Source: Sporosarcina sp. FSL W8-0480 (GTDB lineage Bacteria > Bacillota > Bacilli > Bacillales_A > Planococcaceae). From it: a DNA stretch of 64,000 bases. Position 1 is the stretch's first letter. The number at the start of each line of letters is the position of its first letter. Of this stretch, positions 34,043 to 42,540 are shown in pieces. Where the stretch lies: assembly GCF_037963765.1 (NCBI RefSeq), contig NZ_CP150166.1:3107501-3171500 (forward strand). Reading direction: 5' to 3'. The notes under the pieces are model-generated. The model made no database searches. It was given only the letters and a program-made list of their open reading frames with translations, and was not told where the DNA came from. Both the position numbers and the translations under genes were made by a program.

Positions 34043-34179
34043 AAAGAGAGCCGATTATAATAATAACGGGTTCGGTTGATGGGGATAAAACGCTAAAACA
34101 CACATCAATTTCTTCCCTAATCAGCAGCATACGATTCGTACCATAATTAAAAATCGCGCCCGTTTGTTGAAATTACCTT

Positions 34180-34596
34180 TTATAATTTTTGAATAAAATA
34201 AGGACCCAACCCTATATCAGTTTCATGTGTGATGACAAATGTCCATTTGTTTTCCCAATCCATCACGTAGATGTCTGTATAGTTCCAATCCCATTCATCG
34301 TAAGGTAAATCTTTCATTTTTAGGTTCTTAGCATTTTGAACTAAGAATGCTTCATTCGTGAATTGGTAAAAGATTGTACAACGGTTCTTTATCTGTCTTT
34401 CGAATGCCCTTATAGCATCTTCCCTTTCAAAACATGTAACCTTTTCGTAACTACAAAGGTGCCATAAAAACGATTCTATATCTATTTCCTTTTGCTCCTG
34501 CTTTGAAAGATGATTAGCAAAGTTTTCAAGCCACTTTCCACGTAAGTAACGTCCCCACTTCGGTATTTCCAACACCCTAAACTCTCTATTTTGCAT
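34180..34596 (-). CDS. DUF4275 family protein
   Basis: 138 residues. Matches the DUF4275 pattern: SFLWHLCSYEKVTCFEREDAIRAF, then TIFYQFTNEAFLVQNAKNLK, DIYVMDWENKWTFVITHE and GPYFIQKL at the end. Function unknown; soluble, cytoplasmic. Ribosome binding site AAAGG. It stands alone among gene debris. Confidence 0.75.
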   Translation of the reverse strand: MQNREFRVLEIPKWGRYLRGKWLENFANHLSKQEQKEIDIESFLWHLCSYEKVTCFEREDAIRAFERQIKNRCTIFYQFTNEAFLVQNAKNLKMKDLPYDEWDWNYTDIYVMDWENKWTFVITHETDIGLGPYFIQKL

Positions 34597-35395
34597 AATA
34601 TTTAACCTTTCTAAACAAGTACCAAGTGCTAATTCTAGTGACTTGTTTTAAAATTCTTATTCATAATCTGGCCCGTTTGTTGAACAAGCCGACTTCTTAT
34701 ATTACTATTTTATCACAAAATCATCTGTTCCCTTCAATTTTTCCAGTTAATTCCAAAGTGATTTTCCAACCTCCAAATCAACATACTTATTAGCAGCACA
34801 ATTTACACTGTAATTCGCAATGGCGCATAATTTTATGCGGCGCTGTGAATTAACGTGCTAATGGGTATGCCAATTCACCTGAATTAGAAGCCATTACGTT
34901 GAAACAGTTCAGAATTCAATGAGCTGGTATCCGAAATTACAGCTTCTTATGCACGATGTGCAATATGGAGACATCTATTTAAAATCACACGAATTAAAAA
35001 AACTTAATATTCAAAGTATACCGATGTTAGACTTTAGTTGCTATCCAATATACCTATTAAAATGAAATCATCCGATGATAGTAGTCTTAGTCACTTTATA
35101 CAGATGTCTATAAAATTATTAGAAGCACACCTATCGGTGTGCTATGATCCATGTTGATACAGGGGATGTTTAATTATCAACCCGAGCGTATCTCCCCTCC
35201 GCCCGATCTTCAAGACCCAATTTCATCGGATTTCCAGACACTTAACAACTCAAATCCCAAATTGTATCCATGCATGCGCACAAAGGATATTCTGTTTATA
35301 CATTAAATGTGAATAAAAATAAGTCCAGCATCAAAAAAACCAGCCTTATATAATTTCATTCTTATAAACATACAATTGTAGTGAATTGACTGAAT
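34597..35395. other. Intergenic region of about 800 bases
   Basis: Contains a hairpin (CGCATAA..TTATGCG near 34827-34846), a degenerate REP copy (34891-34932), a 38-codon frame from 34949 without a ribosome binding site, and a perfect hairpin AGCACACC-TATC-GGTGTGCT at 35122-35141. No convincing gene. Confidence 0.5.
34891..34932. repeat. REP palindrome, degenerate
   Basis: CATTACGTTGAAACAGTTCA, GAATTCAATGAG, CTGGTATCC; arms shortened relative to consensus. Confidence 0.6.
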
Positions 35396-35896
35396 TCATT
35401 CATGCACAGGTACCTTTACAAACATCTCCCGTACCTTCTGCAATACCCGCTGCCTTCGTTTCTTCACACCCGACACGGAAATGCCAAATCTCTTCGCACA
35501 TTCCGCCTGACTGCATGCCTCGATAAACAACCATTGCAGCAATTTCCGATCATCTTCTGTCAGCGATTCAATCACGTTTTGCAGCTGTCTGTTTCCGCAA
35601 TTCCCCCCTCCATCATCCACTTCAATCAAATTTGTCAACATTTCATCCTCAGTAGGCATGTGATGTTGCTCAAAGCGATTTTCTCTTTTCATCTCATCCA
35701 TCATTGCACCGCGAATAGACCAATAGGCGAATGGTGTGAAATCCCCTTTTTGCTTATCAAATCGTTTCCATGCATACCAGAGGGCTACCCTACCTGTTTG
35801 CTGGAATTGGTCAAAATCGCGATAGATATTCAATTGCCGTATACATGCCGAAATCATTGGTTCATATTGAGTTAACACGTCTTCAAAATTCAACAC
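35396..35896 (-). CDS. Sigma-70 family RNA polymerase sigma factor (short, regions 2 and 4)
   Basis: 166 residues, GTG start with AAAGG 8 bases upstream. Region 2 is DFDQFQQTGRVALWYAWKRF with DFTPFAYWSIRGAMMDEMKR; region 4 is SLTEDDRKLLQWLFIEACSQ then AECAKRFGISVSGVKKRRQR, a helix-turn-helix. No region 1.1 or 3. The size and pattern resemble the SigH/ComX-like competence and Bacillales alternative factors rather than typical ECF factors. It lies divergently next to comK, with 246 bases between the starts. Confidence 0.85.
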   Translation of the reverse strand: MLNFEDVLTQYEPMISACIRQLNIYRDFDQFQQTGRVALWYAWKRFDKQKGDFTPFAYWSIRGAMMDEMKRENRFEQHHMPTEDEMLTNLIEVDDGGGNCGNRQLQNVIESLTEDDRKLLQWLFIEACSQAECAKRFGISVSGVKKRRQRVLQKVREMFVKVPVHE

Positions 35897-36142
35897 TTGG
35901 TTGACCTTTCCGATCGTGCACGATTCAGTTTATTCCCGGGTATCTTCATCATAGAGGGAACGAACTATAGACACCAATGAGCATTTATGACGTTTGGCTT
36001 ACCATACTTGGTATATAAATAGGGTAAAAGAGGTCTTTTGTAGACAATTTTTAAAATAAATATGTATTTTCTACATCTTTTGACTATTTTTTATTGGAAT
36101 ATTACGGTAAGATAGAAGAATGAGAATAAAGGAGGATATAGT

Positions 36143-36613
36143 ATGAAAGATGATAGTTTTTTGTTAGATAGTCGGGCATTGGCTCTAAAACCTTATTTTT
36201 CTGAGAAGTACTTGTCCAAAATTATTACAACTCATGGCATCTACTACTCATCATTAAACCCTAAAGAACTGTTAGACAAGGCATGCCTGCGCCATTATTC
36301 TTCTAAGGCTGGCCGCAAGGAGGCGGCGAGGAAACTTCTAAAGTTCAATAGGAAGACACCGTTCTTAATCAGCGATGAGGTTGGCGTTTTTCCAACAAAA
36401 TCTTCAAAACATGATGATTGCATCTACATCTTCAGTCATTTTTTCCAGACTGAACCGATAGATAGTAAGAACACATTAATTACTTTCAACAATGACATTT
36501 CCATCAAAGTATCGGTTTCACCATACACAGTCCGTCAGCAGAAGTCGCGTCTTCATATGCTACTCAGTCATGTACAGCTATCCAAACGCCAATACATAAT
36601 CACCCCGGTTTAA
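36143..36613 (+). CDS. comK: Competence transcription factor ComK
   Basis: 156 residues. Clear ComK pattern: HGIYYSSLNPKELLDKACLR, then HYSSKAGRKEAARKLL (compare FGSSYAGRKAGTYEV in B. subtilis), TPFLISDEVGVFPTKSS, IYIFSHFFQ, and LITFNNDISIKVSVSPYTVRQQKSR. ComK binds AT boxes to switch on DNA-uptake genes. AAAGGAGG is 7 bases upstream. It is shorter than the 192-residue B. subtilis protein, lacking the C-terminal tail involved in MecA/ClpC control, as in many Bacillales ComK proteins. AT-rich upstream DNA (36040-36080) could hold its own binding boxes. Confidence 0.88.
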   Translation: MKDDSFLLDSRALALKPYFSEKYLSKIITTHGIYYSSLNPKELLDKACLRHYSSKAGRKEAARKLLKFNRKTPFLISDEVGVFPTKSSKHDDCIYIFSHFFQTEPIDSKNTLITFNNDISIKVSVSPYTVRQQKSRLHMLLSHVQLSKRQYIITPV

Positions 36614-36657
36614 AAAGTACGGATATCAACACCAAAAATTAGTTTACCAATAGTAAG

Positions 36658-36699
36658 AGGCACTACAGACCACCACAATCTGTAATGCCTATTTTTTTA
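36658..36699 (+). terminator. Intrinsic terminator of comK
   Basis: AGGCACTACAGA-loop-TCTGTAATGCCT followed by ATTTTTTT. Confidence 0.85.
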
Positions 36700-36759
36700 T
36701 GTTGAAAACCGTGCTATTATCCCCAACAAACAACTTTTAAAATAAATTACCCCACGAAG

Positions 36760-36806
36760 TATCCCTTTTGCCCTTTCCCATCTATATAGATAGTAAAGGG
36801 GGACAT
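36760..36806 (+). promoter_or_regulatory. Conserved leader of winged-helix paralogue 1
   Basis: GTATCCCTTTTGCCCTTTCC then ATCTATATAGATAGTAAAGG GGG, almost the same as 38206-38250 upstream of paralogue 3. It contains the perfect palindrome TCTATATAGA, a possible operator, and the ribosome binding site. Confidence 0.6.
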
Positions 36807-36810
36807 CAAA

Positions 36811-37608
36811 ATGCTACATTACTTAAAACAACACGCTCGCTTCAATACAATCGAGGAAATGGACACTGCCGCAGAGCAGCATATCATGCGCCACTATGAT
36901 GAAATGACGAAGTCGGATCGCCAAGTTTTAGAGATCATCCGCCGCTATTCCGTAAAATACGGAGCTGCACATTTGAAGCATGAAACGATTGAGACCGCCA
37001 TAGGTAAATCAAATATCACTGTGAGACGCGCCATCCGGAAACTTGTCCAGTTAGGCATCATTGAAAAAGTCCGCTTTATCCGTCCTATAATGAGCGGTCT
37101 CGGCGCCAACATCTACGTCATCTTACCCTTAGATGACCAGGGGAAAATGGTCGATCGGGATGATGACAATAAACCGCATGACGACAAGGAGTACAAGCAA
37201 ATTTTTAGGGACCAAGCTCTTCCTTCTAAATCTCTATTAAAATCTAAAGATCTTACTAACACGTCTCCAGTGGAGTCGCAAAAGTTATCCACAAGTCTAT
37301 TCAGTCGAATGAAAAATCTCCTTGCAGGAACAATTGGAGACTCAAAATTAGCCCGTGAATTCTTCGGTATCCACAGGGCCATCTCGGGACGAATGTTGAA
37401 ATATGAGATTTATCAGGATGACAAGCATGTGTTTGAGGACCTTGCGTATCGTGCGTTGATGATCACTGTAATGGCGACAAAAAGGAAGGAAATCCGCAAT
37501 TTGCCGGGGTACTTTAAAGGTGTGTTGGACAAGTTGATCGATGAGACATATTTCAAGGATATTTTTATGCTGTATGATGTGCCGGTAGAGGAATTCCATT
37601 GTTCCTAA
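36811..37608 (+). CDS. Winged-helix DNA-binding protein, paralogue 1
   Basis: 265 residues. An N-terminal helix-turn-helix domain (about 33-110): MTKSDRQVLEIIRRYSVKYG, AAHLKHETIETAIGKSNITV, RRAIRKLVQLGIIEKV, with GLGANIYVILP closing the wing. A charged linker follows, then a helical C-terminal domain (about 165-255) that is absent from the two decayed paralogues. Similar proteins are annotated as helix-turn-helix or plasmid replication-like proteins; I cannot name the function. AAAGGGGG is 7 bases upstream. The only intact one of three tandem copies. Confidence 0.7.
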   Translation: MLHYLKQHARFNTIEEMDTAAEQHIMRHYDEMTKSDRQVLEIIRRYSVKYGAAHLKHETIETAIGKSNITVRRAIRKLVQLGIIEKVRFIRPIMSGLGANIYVILPLDDQGKMVDRDDDNKPHDDKEYKQIFRDQALPSKSLLKSKDLTNTSPVESQKLSTSLFSRMKNLLAGTIGDSKLAREFFGIHRAISGRMLKYEIYQDDKHVFEDLAYRALMITVMATKRKEIRNLPGYFKGVLDKLIDETYFKDIFMLYDVPVEEFHCS

Positions 37609-37649
37609 TGGGTATTTCGGCTTATTATAAAAAATCTTTCGCATACGAT

Positions 37650-37905
37650 CCTTCACTGGAATGAATTGACCAAGTCAGATCGGAAGGTTCTTGATGTCAT
37701 CGTCAGTCATTCAGAAGAATACGGGGCTGCAAAATTGAGGTGCAAAATGATCGAGGAATCTATTGGGAGATCCAATGCAACAGTACGCAGGGCAATCAGT
37801 AAGTTAGTTAGGTTGAATGTCATTCACAAGTTTCATTATTTACATCCTGTGAACGGTGGGATTGATGCTAATATTTATGTGGTCTTGCCGGTTAGGGTGT
37901 CGTGA
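37650..37905 (+). pseudogene. Winged-helix paralogue 2, truncated at both ends
   Basis: Starts in frame as HWNELTKSDRKVLDVIVSHS with no start codon or ribosome binding site and ends after IDANIYVVLPVRVS, right after the winged helix. It corresponds to residues 28-107 of paralogue 1 and lacks its leader and C-terminal domain. Arose by tandem duplication followed by loss. Confidence 0.75.
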
Positions 37906-37951
37906 ATTTTACCGCAAATAGCTTTGAAAGAAGGCTCCGATAGTGCAAGGG

Positions 37952-37990
37952 CGTCACATTCCGGAACAGTTGGGAATTCAATAGCACCTA
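37952..37990. repeat. REP palindrome, degenerate
   Basis: ACATTCCGGAACAGTTGGGA then ATTCAATAGCACCTAATGG; a weakened copy immediately before the isolated 41-bp repeat unit. Confidence 0.55.
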
Positions 37991-38007
37991 ATGGTAGTTC
38001 ACTCGGT

Positions 38008-38046
38008 GAGCTCTTGCGCGAAAGAATGCGCTCTTCACGGGATTTA
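38008..38046. repeat. Single unit of the 41-bp repeat family
   Basis: GAGCTCTTGCGCGAAAGAAT followed by GCGCTCTTCACGGGATTTA; one copy, not tandem. Directly followed by the zinc-ribbon gene fragment. Confidence 0.85.
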
Positions 38047-38051
38047 CATAG

Positions 38052-38138
38052 AAAGAAATCGGCCGTTTTTTGCAGGCCTTTGAAGGATTTCAGGTGAAGA
38101 TCGAAATGAAGGATTTCGCGGATGAGTGGGACGAATGA
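38052..38138 (+). pseudogene. 3' fragment of a second zinc-ribbon protein gene
   Basis: Reads EIGRFLQAFEGFQVKIEMKD then FADEWDE and stop, matching the last 27 codons of the gene at 6220-6771. The break point coincides with the 41-bp repeat unit. Confidence 0.88.
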
Positions 38139-38205
38139 AATTGTATGTATACTTCGATTGCGACAAGCAGTTCGGAAGATGGAAGTTAAATTATTTTCCT
38201 CACAA

Positions 38206-38250
38206 TGTATCCTTTTTGACCTCTCCTGTCTATATAGAAGGTAAAGGGGG
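38206..38250 (+). promoter_or_regulatory. Conserved leader of winged-helix paralogue 3
   Basis: TGTATCCTTTTTGACCTCTC then CTGTCTATATAGAAGGTAAAG; carries the same TCTATATAGA palindrome as 36760-36806. Confidence 0.6.
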
Positions 38251-38258
38251 AATTACCA

Positions 38259-38759
38259 ATGACACAATGTTTTAAGGAACACTTCAAGTTCGCAGATACA
38301 GGAGAGATGTTTCACGCTTCTTTCAAGCACACGAATCGCCACAACGCTGTTCTGACGAAGGATGATCGCAATATATTGGATTTGATCCGTTTCTACACGG
38401 CTTGGCATGGGGCTGCCAATCTGACATATGAACTGATTAAGTCTACCGGGAGATGTCTATCCACCATTTATTGCGCTATAAGGAAGCTCATTAAATTAGG
38501 CATCATAAGCGAGTGCTATTCTGAAATCGACGGTATTCCAACTGTGCTTTATACAATGCAGCCGTTTGAAGAGGATTCGGTCGGAGCATTGTCAAGGTTC
38601 GGCAGACCCGTTCAAAAAGGTACCAGATTCCGGAACAATTCTGAATTCAATGAGAACCTGGTACCTGAAATTAAGAGAAGAAAAAGACAGGAGTCAAGCA
38701 ACAGGTTTTTTTGTTATTGTTTCAGCAGTTGCATTAGATGCAGGAGTATTATCAACTAA
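38259..38759 (+). pseudogene. Winged-helix paralogue 3, cut by a REP palindrome
   Basis: Good start (AAGGGGG 8 bases upstream of ATG) and an intact leader. About 115 residues align with paralogue 1: LTKDDRNILDLIRFYTAWHG, AANLTYELIKSTGRCLSTIY, CAIRKLIKLGII. From codon 119 the frame runs through a REP copy (38617-38668), and the remaining residues are unrelated, so the C-terminal domain is lost. A short winged-helix protein may still be made. Confidence 0.65.
38617..38668. repeat. REP palindrome inside a reading frame
   Basis: GGTACCAGATTCCGGAACAA, TTCTGAATTCAATGAGAACC, TGGTACC: the best-preserved full-length copy, inserted in winged-helix paralogue 3. Confidence 0.88.
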
Positions 38760-39317
38760 ATACTTATTAAATCAAAGCCATGCATGAAAATAATCCCCTT
38801 CCGCAAGTACCACAGTTGCTATCACAAACAATTTTTAAGACTTGGATTTTCAAGGTAGCTTAATCCTGTTGTAAAAACTATTTAAGTGAATACTTTACCA
38901 TTGGTAGGCTCCTTTCGCGAAAGGATAAATATGACTTAGTTTCAAAATCATTCACTTTTTGTGATTTCACTGTACCTGAAGTGTTACTAGTGGATGGTAT
39001 TAAAAAACTGTACCAACTTCTGAAACAATTTAGAATTTAATGAGAACATGGTATCCAAAATTAAGACACAGCATTAACATCTTACCCGACCGGAGTCCGA
39101 CCTACTATGTGCTCAACTTTGTCCAGTAACTCAACTTGGTGCCCGAAATCAATGTTATAAAACTTGGAGATTCTATAGTAGGGTAACCCAAGGTTTTTAT
39201 TTTTTTTGCAGTTTTCTTTTTCAGGTTTTTGAAGTCTTAGAAATATATCTCATTGTCTATGTTTTAAATTACTTCATTTTATGTTATATTGTGATTAAAT
39301 TCTAAGGAGTGTATATA
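38760..39317. other. Intergenic region with a REP and a promoter
   Basis: Contains a REP copy (39006-39058) and, near its end, an extended -10 element TGTTATATT (39282-39290) 28 bases before the next gene. Nothing else recognised. Confidence 0.5.
39006..39058. repeat. REP palindrome, diverged
   Basis: CTGTACCAACTTCTGAAACA, ATTTAGAATTTAATGAGAAC, ATGGTATCC. Confidence 0.7.
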
Positions 39318-40310
39318 ATGCCAAAAGTTGCATCTTTAGTTAAAGAATTAGTTGAGATTGCCCAAGACTATGAAAATTGTACTTTTGACGAGGCTCATGT
39401 GACTAAATGGTTAAGTCAATTCCCAGAAAGATATCATGAAGTCATTATGCGTGAATTTGTTTATATTATAGGTAAAATCTATGTAAGCAAAAGTCAAATG
39501 ATTAATTACGTAGATTCTATTATAAAAAGCGATAAAATATTTAGTGATAATTCAAAAGACCATTACTTTTTGAACATCCAAGACACTGGTACGAGTCAAA
39601 TTGATTTACTTCATATTTTGAAAGATATAATTGGAGACGACTCTGATTTTAATATTATAGAATCAGATGAAGTAGCAGAAGGGTCATATGTATATATAGA
39701 TGACGTTTTTTATACTGGTAACAGGTTAAAAAGAGATATAGAAAGATGGGTTGAACAAGTAGATGATATAACTAAAGTGAAAAAATTGGATGTTATTTAT
39801 TACATTGTTCATACAAAAAATTATTCTTATATAAAGGAAGAATTGAAAAAAATATTACCTTATACTGAGATTAGCATTTGGTATAAGAAAGCATTAAGCA
39901 ATAATATTAAAAAGTTAGAGACCTATGATGCTTATCTGCCTTCCGATAAATACAAATTCACGAGTGAGGCAACTAAATATATTTCTGAAATCGATAACGA
40001 AAGATCGGAAAAACAGAAGCAGTATATTAAATTAATTAGACCAGATGGTTTGATAAATAATAGCAAGTATTTTCAGAGTCAGGAAGACAGAAAATTATTG
40101 GAACACCTATTTTTTGAATCCGGAGTAAAAATAAGTGAGCTTGTTGCGAACAAAAGTTTTAAAGCAATGGGGTATGATTATGGTTTGAGCTTAGGTTTTG
40201 GAAGTATCGTCATTACTTATCGAAATGCTCCAAATAATAGTCCGCTTGTTTTATGGTGGGGAAATTCAACATTAAATAATTGGTATCCTTTGTTTCCAAG
40301 GATAGTTTAA
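39318..40310 (+). CDS. Phosphoribosyltransferase-like protein, candidate conflict-system component
   Basis: 330 residues from the ATG at 39318 (AAGGAG 9 bases upstream; the GTG three codons earlier overlaps that site). The core motif GSYVYIDDVFYTGNRLKRDI matches the PRPP-binding loop of type I phosphoribosyltransferases (hydrophobic-DD-x3-TG). The flanks are helical and there is no known base-specific hood. Such divergent PRTases occur as predicted components of nucleotide-based conflict systems. The next gene, 10-15 bases downstream, is NADAR-like, so the pair may act on (ADP-)ribosylated nucleotides. Much lower GC than the polysaccharide genes; probably acquired. Confidence 0.65.
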   Translation: MPKVASLVKELVEIAQDYENCTFDEAHVTKWLSQFPERYHEVIMREFVYIIGKIYVSKSQMINYVDSIIKSDKIFSDNSKDHYFLNIQDTGTSQIDLLHILKDIIGDDSDFNIIESDEVAEGSYVYIDDVFYTGNRLKRDIERWVEQVDDITKVKKLDVIYYIVHTKNYSYIKEELKKILPYTEISIWYKKALSNNIKKLETYDAYLPSDKYKFTSEATKYISEIDNERSEKQKQYIKLIRPDGLINNSKYFQSQEDRKLLEHLFFESGVKISELVANKSFKAMGYDYGLSLGFGSIVITYRNAPNNSPLVLWWGNSTLNNWYPLFPRIV

Positions 40311-40325
40311 TAGGAAGGTGATAAT

Positions 40326-40976
40326 ATCTCAAATAATGAAAGAACGTATAGGCGTACAAATGTCATTTCCTTCAGGAAAACTAAGGAAGACTTTGGTGGA
40401 TTATCCAATATGGCAGCTGGGTTTCCAATAAAAATAAACAATGTGAAAATCAAAAGTTCAGAAGCTTTATATCAGGCGCTTAGATTCACTGAGTATCCAG
40501 AAATTCAAAGCGAAATTATAGCTCAGAATAGTCCCATGACCGCTAAAATGAAGAGTAAAAAGTATAGGCAATATAGTAGGCAAGATTGGAATGATATAAG
40601 AATTTTAATAATGAGATGGTGTTTAAGAATAAAACTAATTCAGAATTGGGAAAGCTTTGGAGGGTTACTTGTCGAAACTATTGGCAGAGATATAGTTGAA
40701 GAGTCTGTAAAAGATAAATTTTGGGGTGCTATACCTATTGAAGACCATACATTAGTAGGTGTAAATGCACTTGGGAGACTTTTAATGGAACTTAGAGACG
40801 AAATGCCTAACTACCTAAAATCAAAAGAATTATCACCTCCTAAAATTTCAAATTTGAAGTTATTTGGAAATGAAATAGGGTGCATTTCTTTTAGTATTAC
40901 AGAAATGCCATTTGCTAATGACGCTGACGTTATACAAAAAAAAATAGAAAATCTAACGATTTTTGATATTAATTAG
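40326..40976 (+). CDS. NADAR (YbiA-like) family protein with non-standard start
   Basis: NADAR fold signature: VISFRKTKEDFGGLSNMAAG (aligns with the INFYSTSDDYGDFSNFAAW region of E. coli YbiA), SSEALYQALRFTEYPEIQ, SPMTAKMKSKKYRQYSRQDW, and LVGVNALGRLLMELRDE. NADAR enzymes remove ADP-ribose from bases or cleave N-glycosidic bonds. The first ATG in frame (40410) lies inside the conserved domain. Upstream in frame there is no ATG, GTG or TTG before a TAG at 40311; AGGAAGG is 7 bases before an ATC (40326). So it starts at a rare codon, needs a frameshift, or is damaged. The end codes about 45 residues beyond the NADAR core. Confidence 0.7.
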   Translation: MSNNERTYRRTNVISFRKTKEDFGGLSNMAAGFPIKINNVKIKSSEALYQALRFTEYPEIQSEIIAQNSPMTAKMKSKKYRQYSRQDWNDIRILIMRWCLRIKLIQNWESFGGLLVETIGRDIVEESVKDKFWGAIPIEDHTLVGVNALGRLLMELRDEMPNYLKSKELSPPKISNLKLFGNEIGCISFSITEMPFANDADVIQKKIENLTIFDIN

Positions 40977-40994
40977 TGTGGTTTGTTTTTTAAA

Positions 40995-41111
40995 GGGACA
41001 TTAGATTACACCGAACCGAGAACCAGAGGCATTGTGACCTCGCGTACCAGCGTTATGGATCTTGTCCTGCAAATACGAATAATACGTGAAACGAATTCGA
41101 GTTTAGATTGA
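40995..41111 (+). mobile_element. Fragment of the IS110-family element's 3' region
   Basis: About 117 bases nearly identical to 9722-9838 (GGGACATT..., CGAACCGAGAACCAGAGGCA, TTATGGATCTTGTCCTGCAA, ATACGTGAAACGA). It stops exactly where the second IS21 copy begins; the right half of the long hairpin seen in the first copy is therefore missing. Confidence 0.85.
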
Positions 41112-41899
41112 TGTTTTTGTCAACATGAAATTGAGCCAGAGCGATCACATCAAAAGTGAGCCACTTTATTCTTTTGATTCCCCAGTATTGGGGAATTATG
41201 GATGTTTATGATTCTGACCCCGAGGGGCCAGAATCATAAACATCGCGCGCGCCTTCAACCCCCTGATTTGCTTGTCGGAGGCTTTGTCTGAATCGATAAG
41301 ATTCGCCATTTAACAGGTGGATGTGAGATCGATGTGTTAAACGATCAAGCAACGCAGCTGTCATTTTTTCATCTCCAAAGATTGTAGTCCATTCTGAGAA
41401 TTCCAGATTGGTGGTAATGATGACGCTCGCGCGTTCATAACGTCCCGAGAAAAACTGGAATAGTAATTCCGCACCGGTTCTTGAAAAGGGGACATAGCCT
41501 AACTCATCCACAATGATCACATCATATTTGAGCCACTTCTTCTCAAAAGCACCTCGTTTGTGTTCTTCGTTAGCCATCAAAAGCTCTTCCACCAGTTCAG
41601 CTGCCGTAATGAATTTGACATTGAAACCATTCTGAATAAGTTCAATCCCCAGCCCAGTTGACAAATGAGACTTCCCAGTCCCACTGTTACCAAGAAAAAT
41701 TATATTCTCTTTCTTTTCGATGAAATCTCCTTTGGCCAATGTCAGGAACCGATTTCGATTAAGACTTGGCATCAGGCTGAAATCATACATATCCAATGTC
41801 TTATGGACAGGGAACTTTGCCTGTTTTAGGCGTCGTTGTCGCTGATTTTCCTCTCTGGTCGCCACCTCTACCTCCAATAATGCAAGTAGATACTCCTCG
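41112..41899 (-). mobile_element. Truncated second copy of the IS21-family element
   Basis: 788 bases, nearly identical to 11158-11944 with only a few base differences, from the same end through most of istB; istA and the start of istB are gone. It is preceded by ATTGA, the same pentamer used by the complete copy. At 41899/41900 it joins a lipoprotein gene in frame. Confidence 0.93.
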
Positions 41900-42396
41900 G
41901 GTAAGGAGGAATCCTTGGTATATTCTATGTCTGTTACAACAAGCTCTCTTTTGTTATTGCCAATAAGTGTACCTAAGGTGAAGATAAGGGTGGTATCTTT
42001 AAATGGAACTATGTAATTTCGATTTAAATAAAGAAATCCATTTGGATAAATGCCTTCCAATTGCGTATATGTTGAATTTATCCCAATTCCTAATTTAGTT
42101 TCAAATTCTTCGTCTGTGGAGATAATTGTAATGACTTTATCATCATATATGCCAAATGAAATATTATTGTATTCGTAAACAAGCAATTCCATACCATACA
42201 GAACTTTATTTTTCTTCTCTATCGGTATACCAAGTTTCTCTACTACCATATCTTTGGTATCTCCAAGTTTTATATTATACGTCGAAAATTCCTCCCCACT
42301 ATCATTAATATTACCTGCAAGAGTATTTGTATTGCATGCACTTAAAAAAAGGATAATAAATAAAGTTAAAATAACTGACATATGATTTCTTTTCAT
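41206..42396 (-). CDS. Lipoprotein fused in frame to a truncated IstB
   Basis: 396 residues from the ATG at 42396 (GGAAGG 6 bases upstream). Residues 1-165 form a lipoprotein: signal peptide MKRNHMSVILTLFIILFLSA with lipobox Cys, then a small beta-rich domain (IKLGDTKDMVVEKLGIPIEK) like outer-surface SmpA/YjgB-type modules. From about residue 166 the sequence becomes IstB (EEYLLALLEVEV onward) lacking only the first 37 IstB residues and keeping Walker A GNSGTGKSH. The frame is open across the junction, so a secreted chimera could be made, but an IstB domain outside the cell would have no function; the lipoprotein gene is best seen as truncated at its 3' end. Confidence 0.85.
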   Translation of the reverse strand: MKRNHMSVILTLFIILFLSACNTNTLAGNINDSGEEFSTYNIKLGDTKDMVVEKLGIPIEKKNKVLYGMELLVYEYNNISFGIYDDKVITIISTDEEFETKLGIGINSTYTQLEGIYPNGFLYLNRNYIVPFKDTTLIFTLGTLIGNNKRELVVTDIEYTKDSSLPEEYLLALLEVEVATREENQRQRRLKQAKFPVHKTLDMYDFSLMPSLNRNRFLTLAKGDFIEKKENIIFLGNSGTGKSHLSTGLGIELIQNGFNVKFITAAELVEELLMANEEHKRGAFEKKWLKYDVIIVDELGYVPFSRTGAELLFQFFSGRYERASVIITTNLEFSEWTTIFGDEKMTAALLDRLTHRSHIHLLNGESYRFRQSLRQANQGVEGARDVYDSGPSGSES

Positions 42397-42540
42397 TGTA
42401 TTTTCCTTCCATTCCATTATTATTAATGATGAACATACTTTAAATCATCCTTTATGCCTGCCCTAAATCTTCCCAAAAAATATTCACAAATAAATTTAAC
42501 TTTTAAAGAAATTCCCTGATTAAATATTCCAATAACTAAA

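Noticed and set aside
34949-35065. 38-codon frame in the intergenic region
   Set aside because: No ribosome binding site or known relatives; mentioned only under the intergenic entry.
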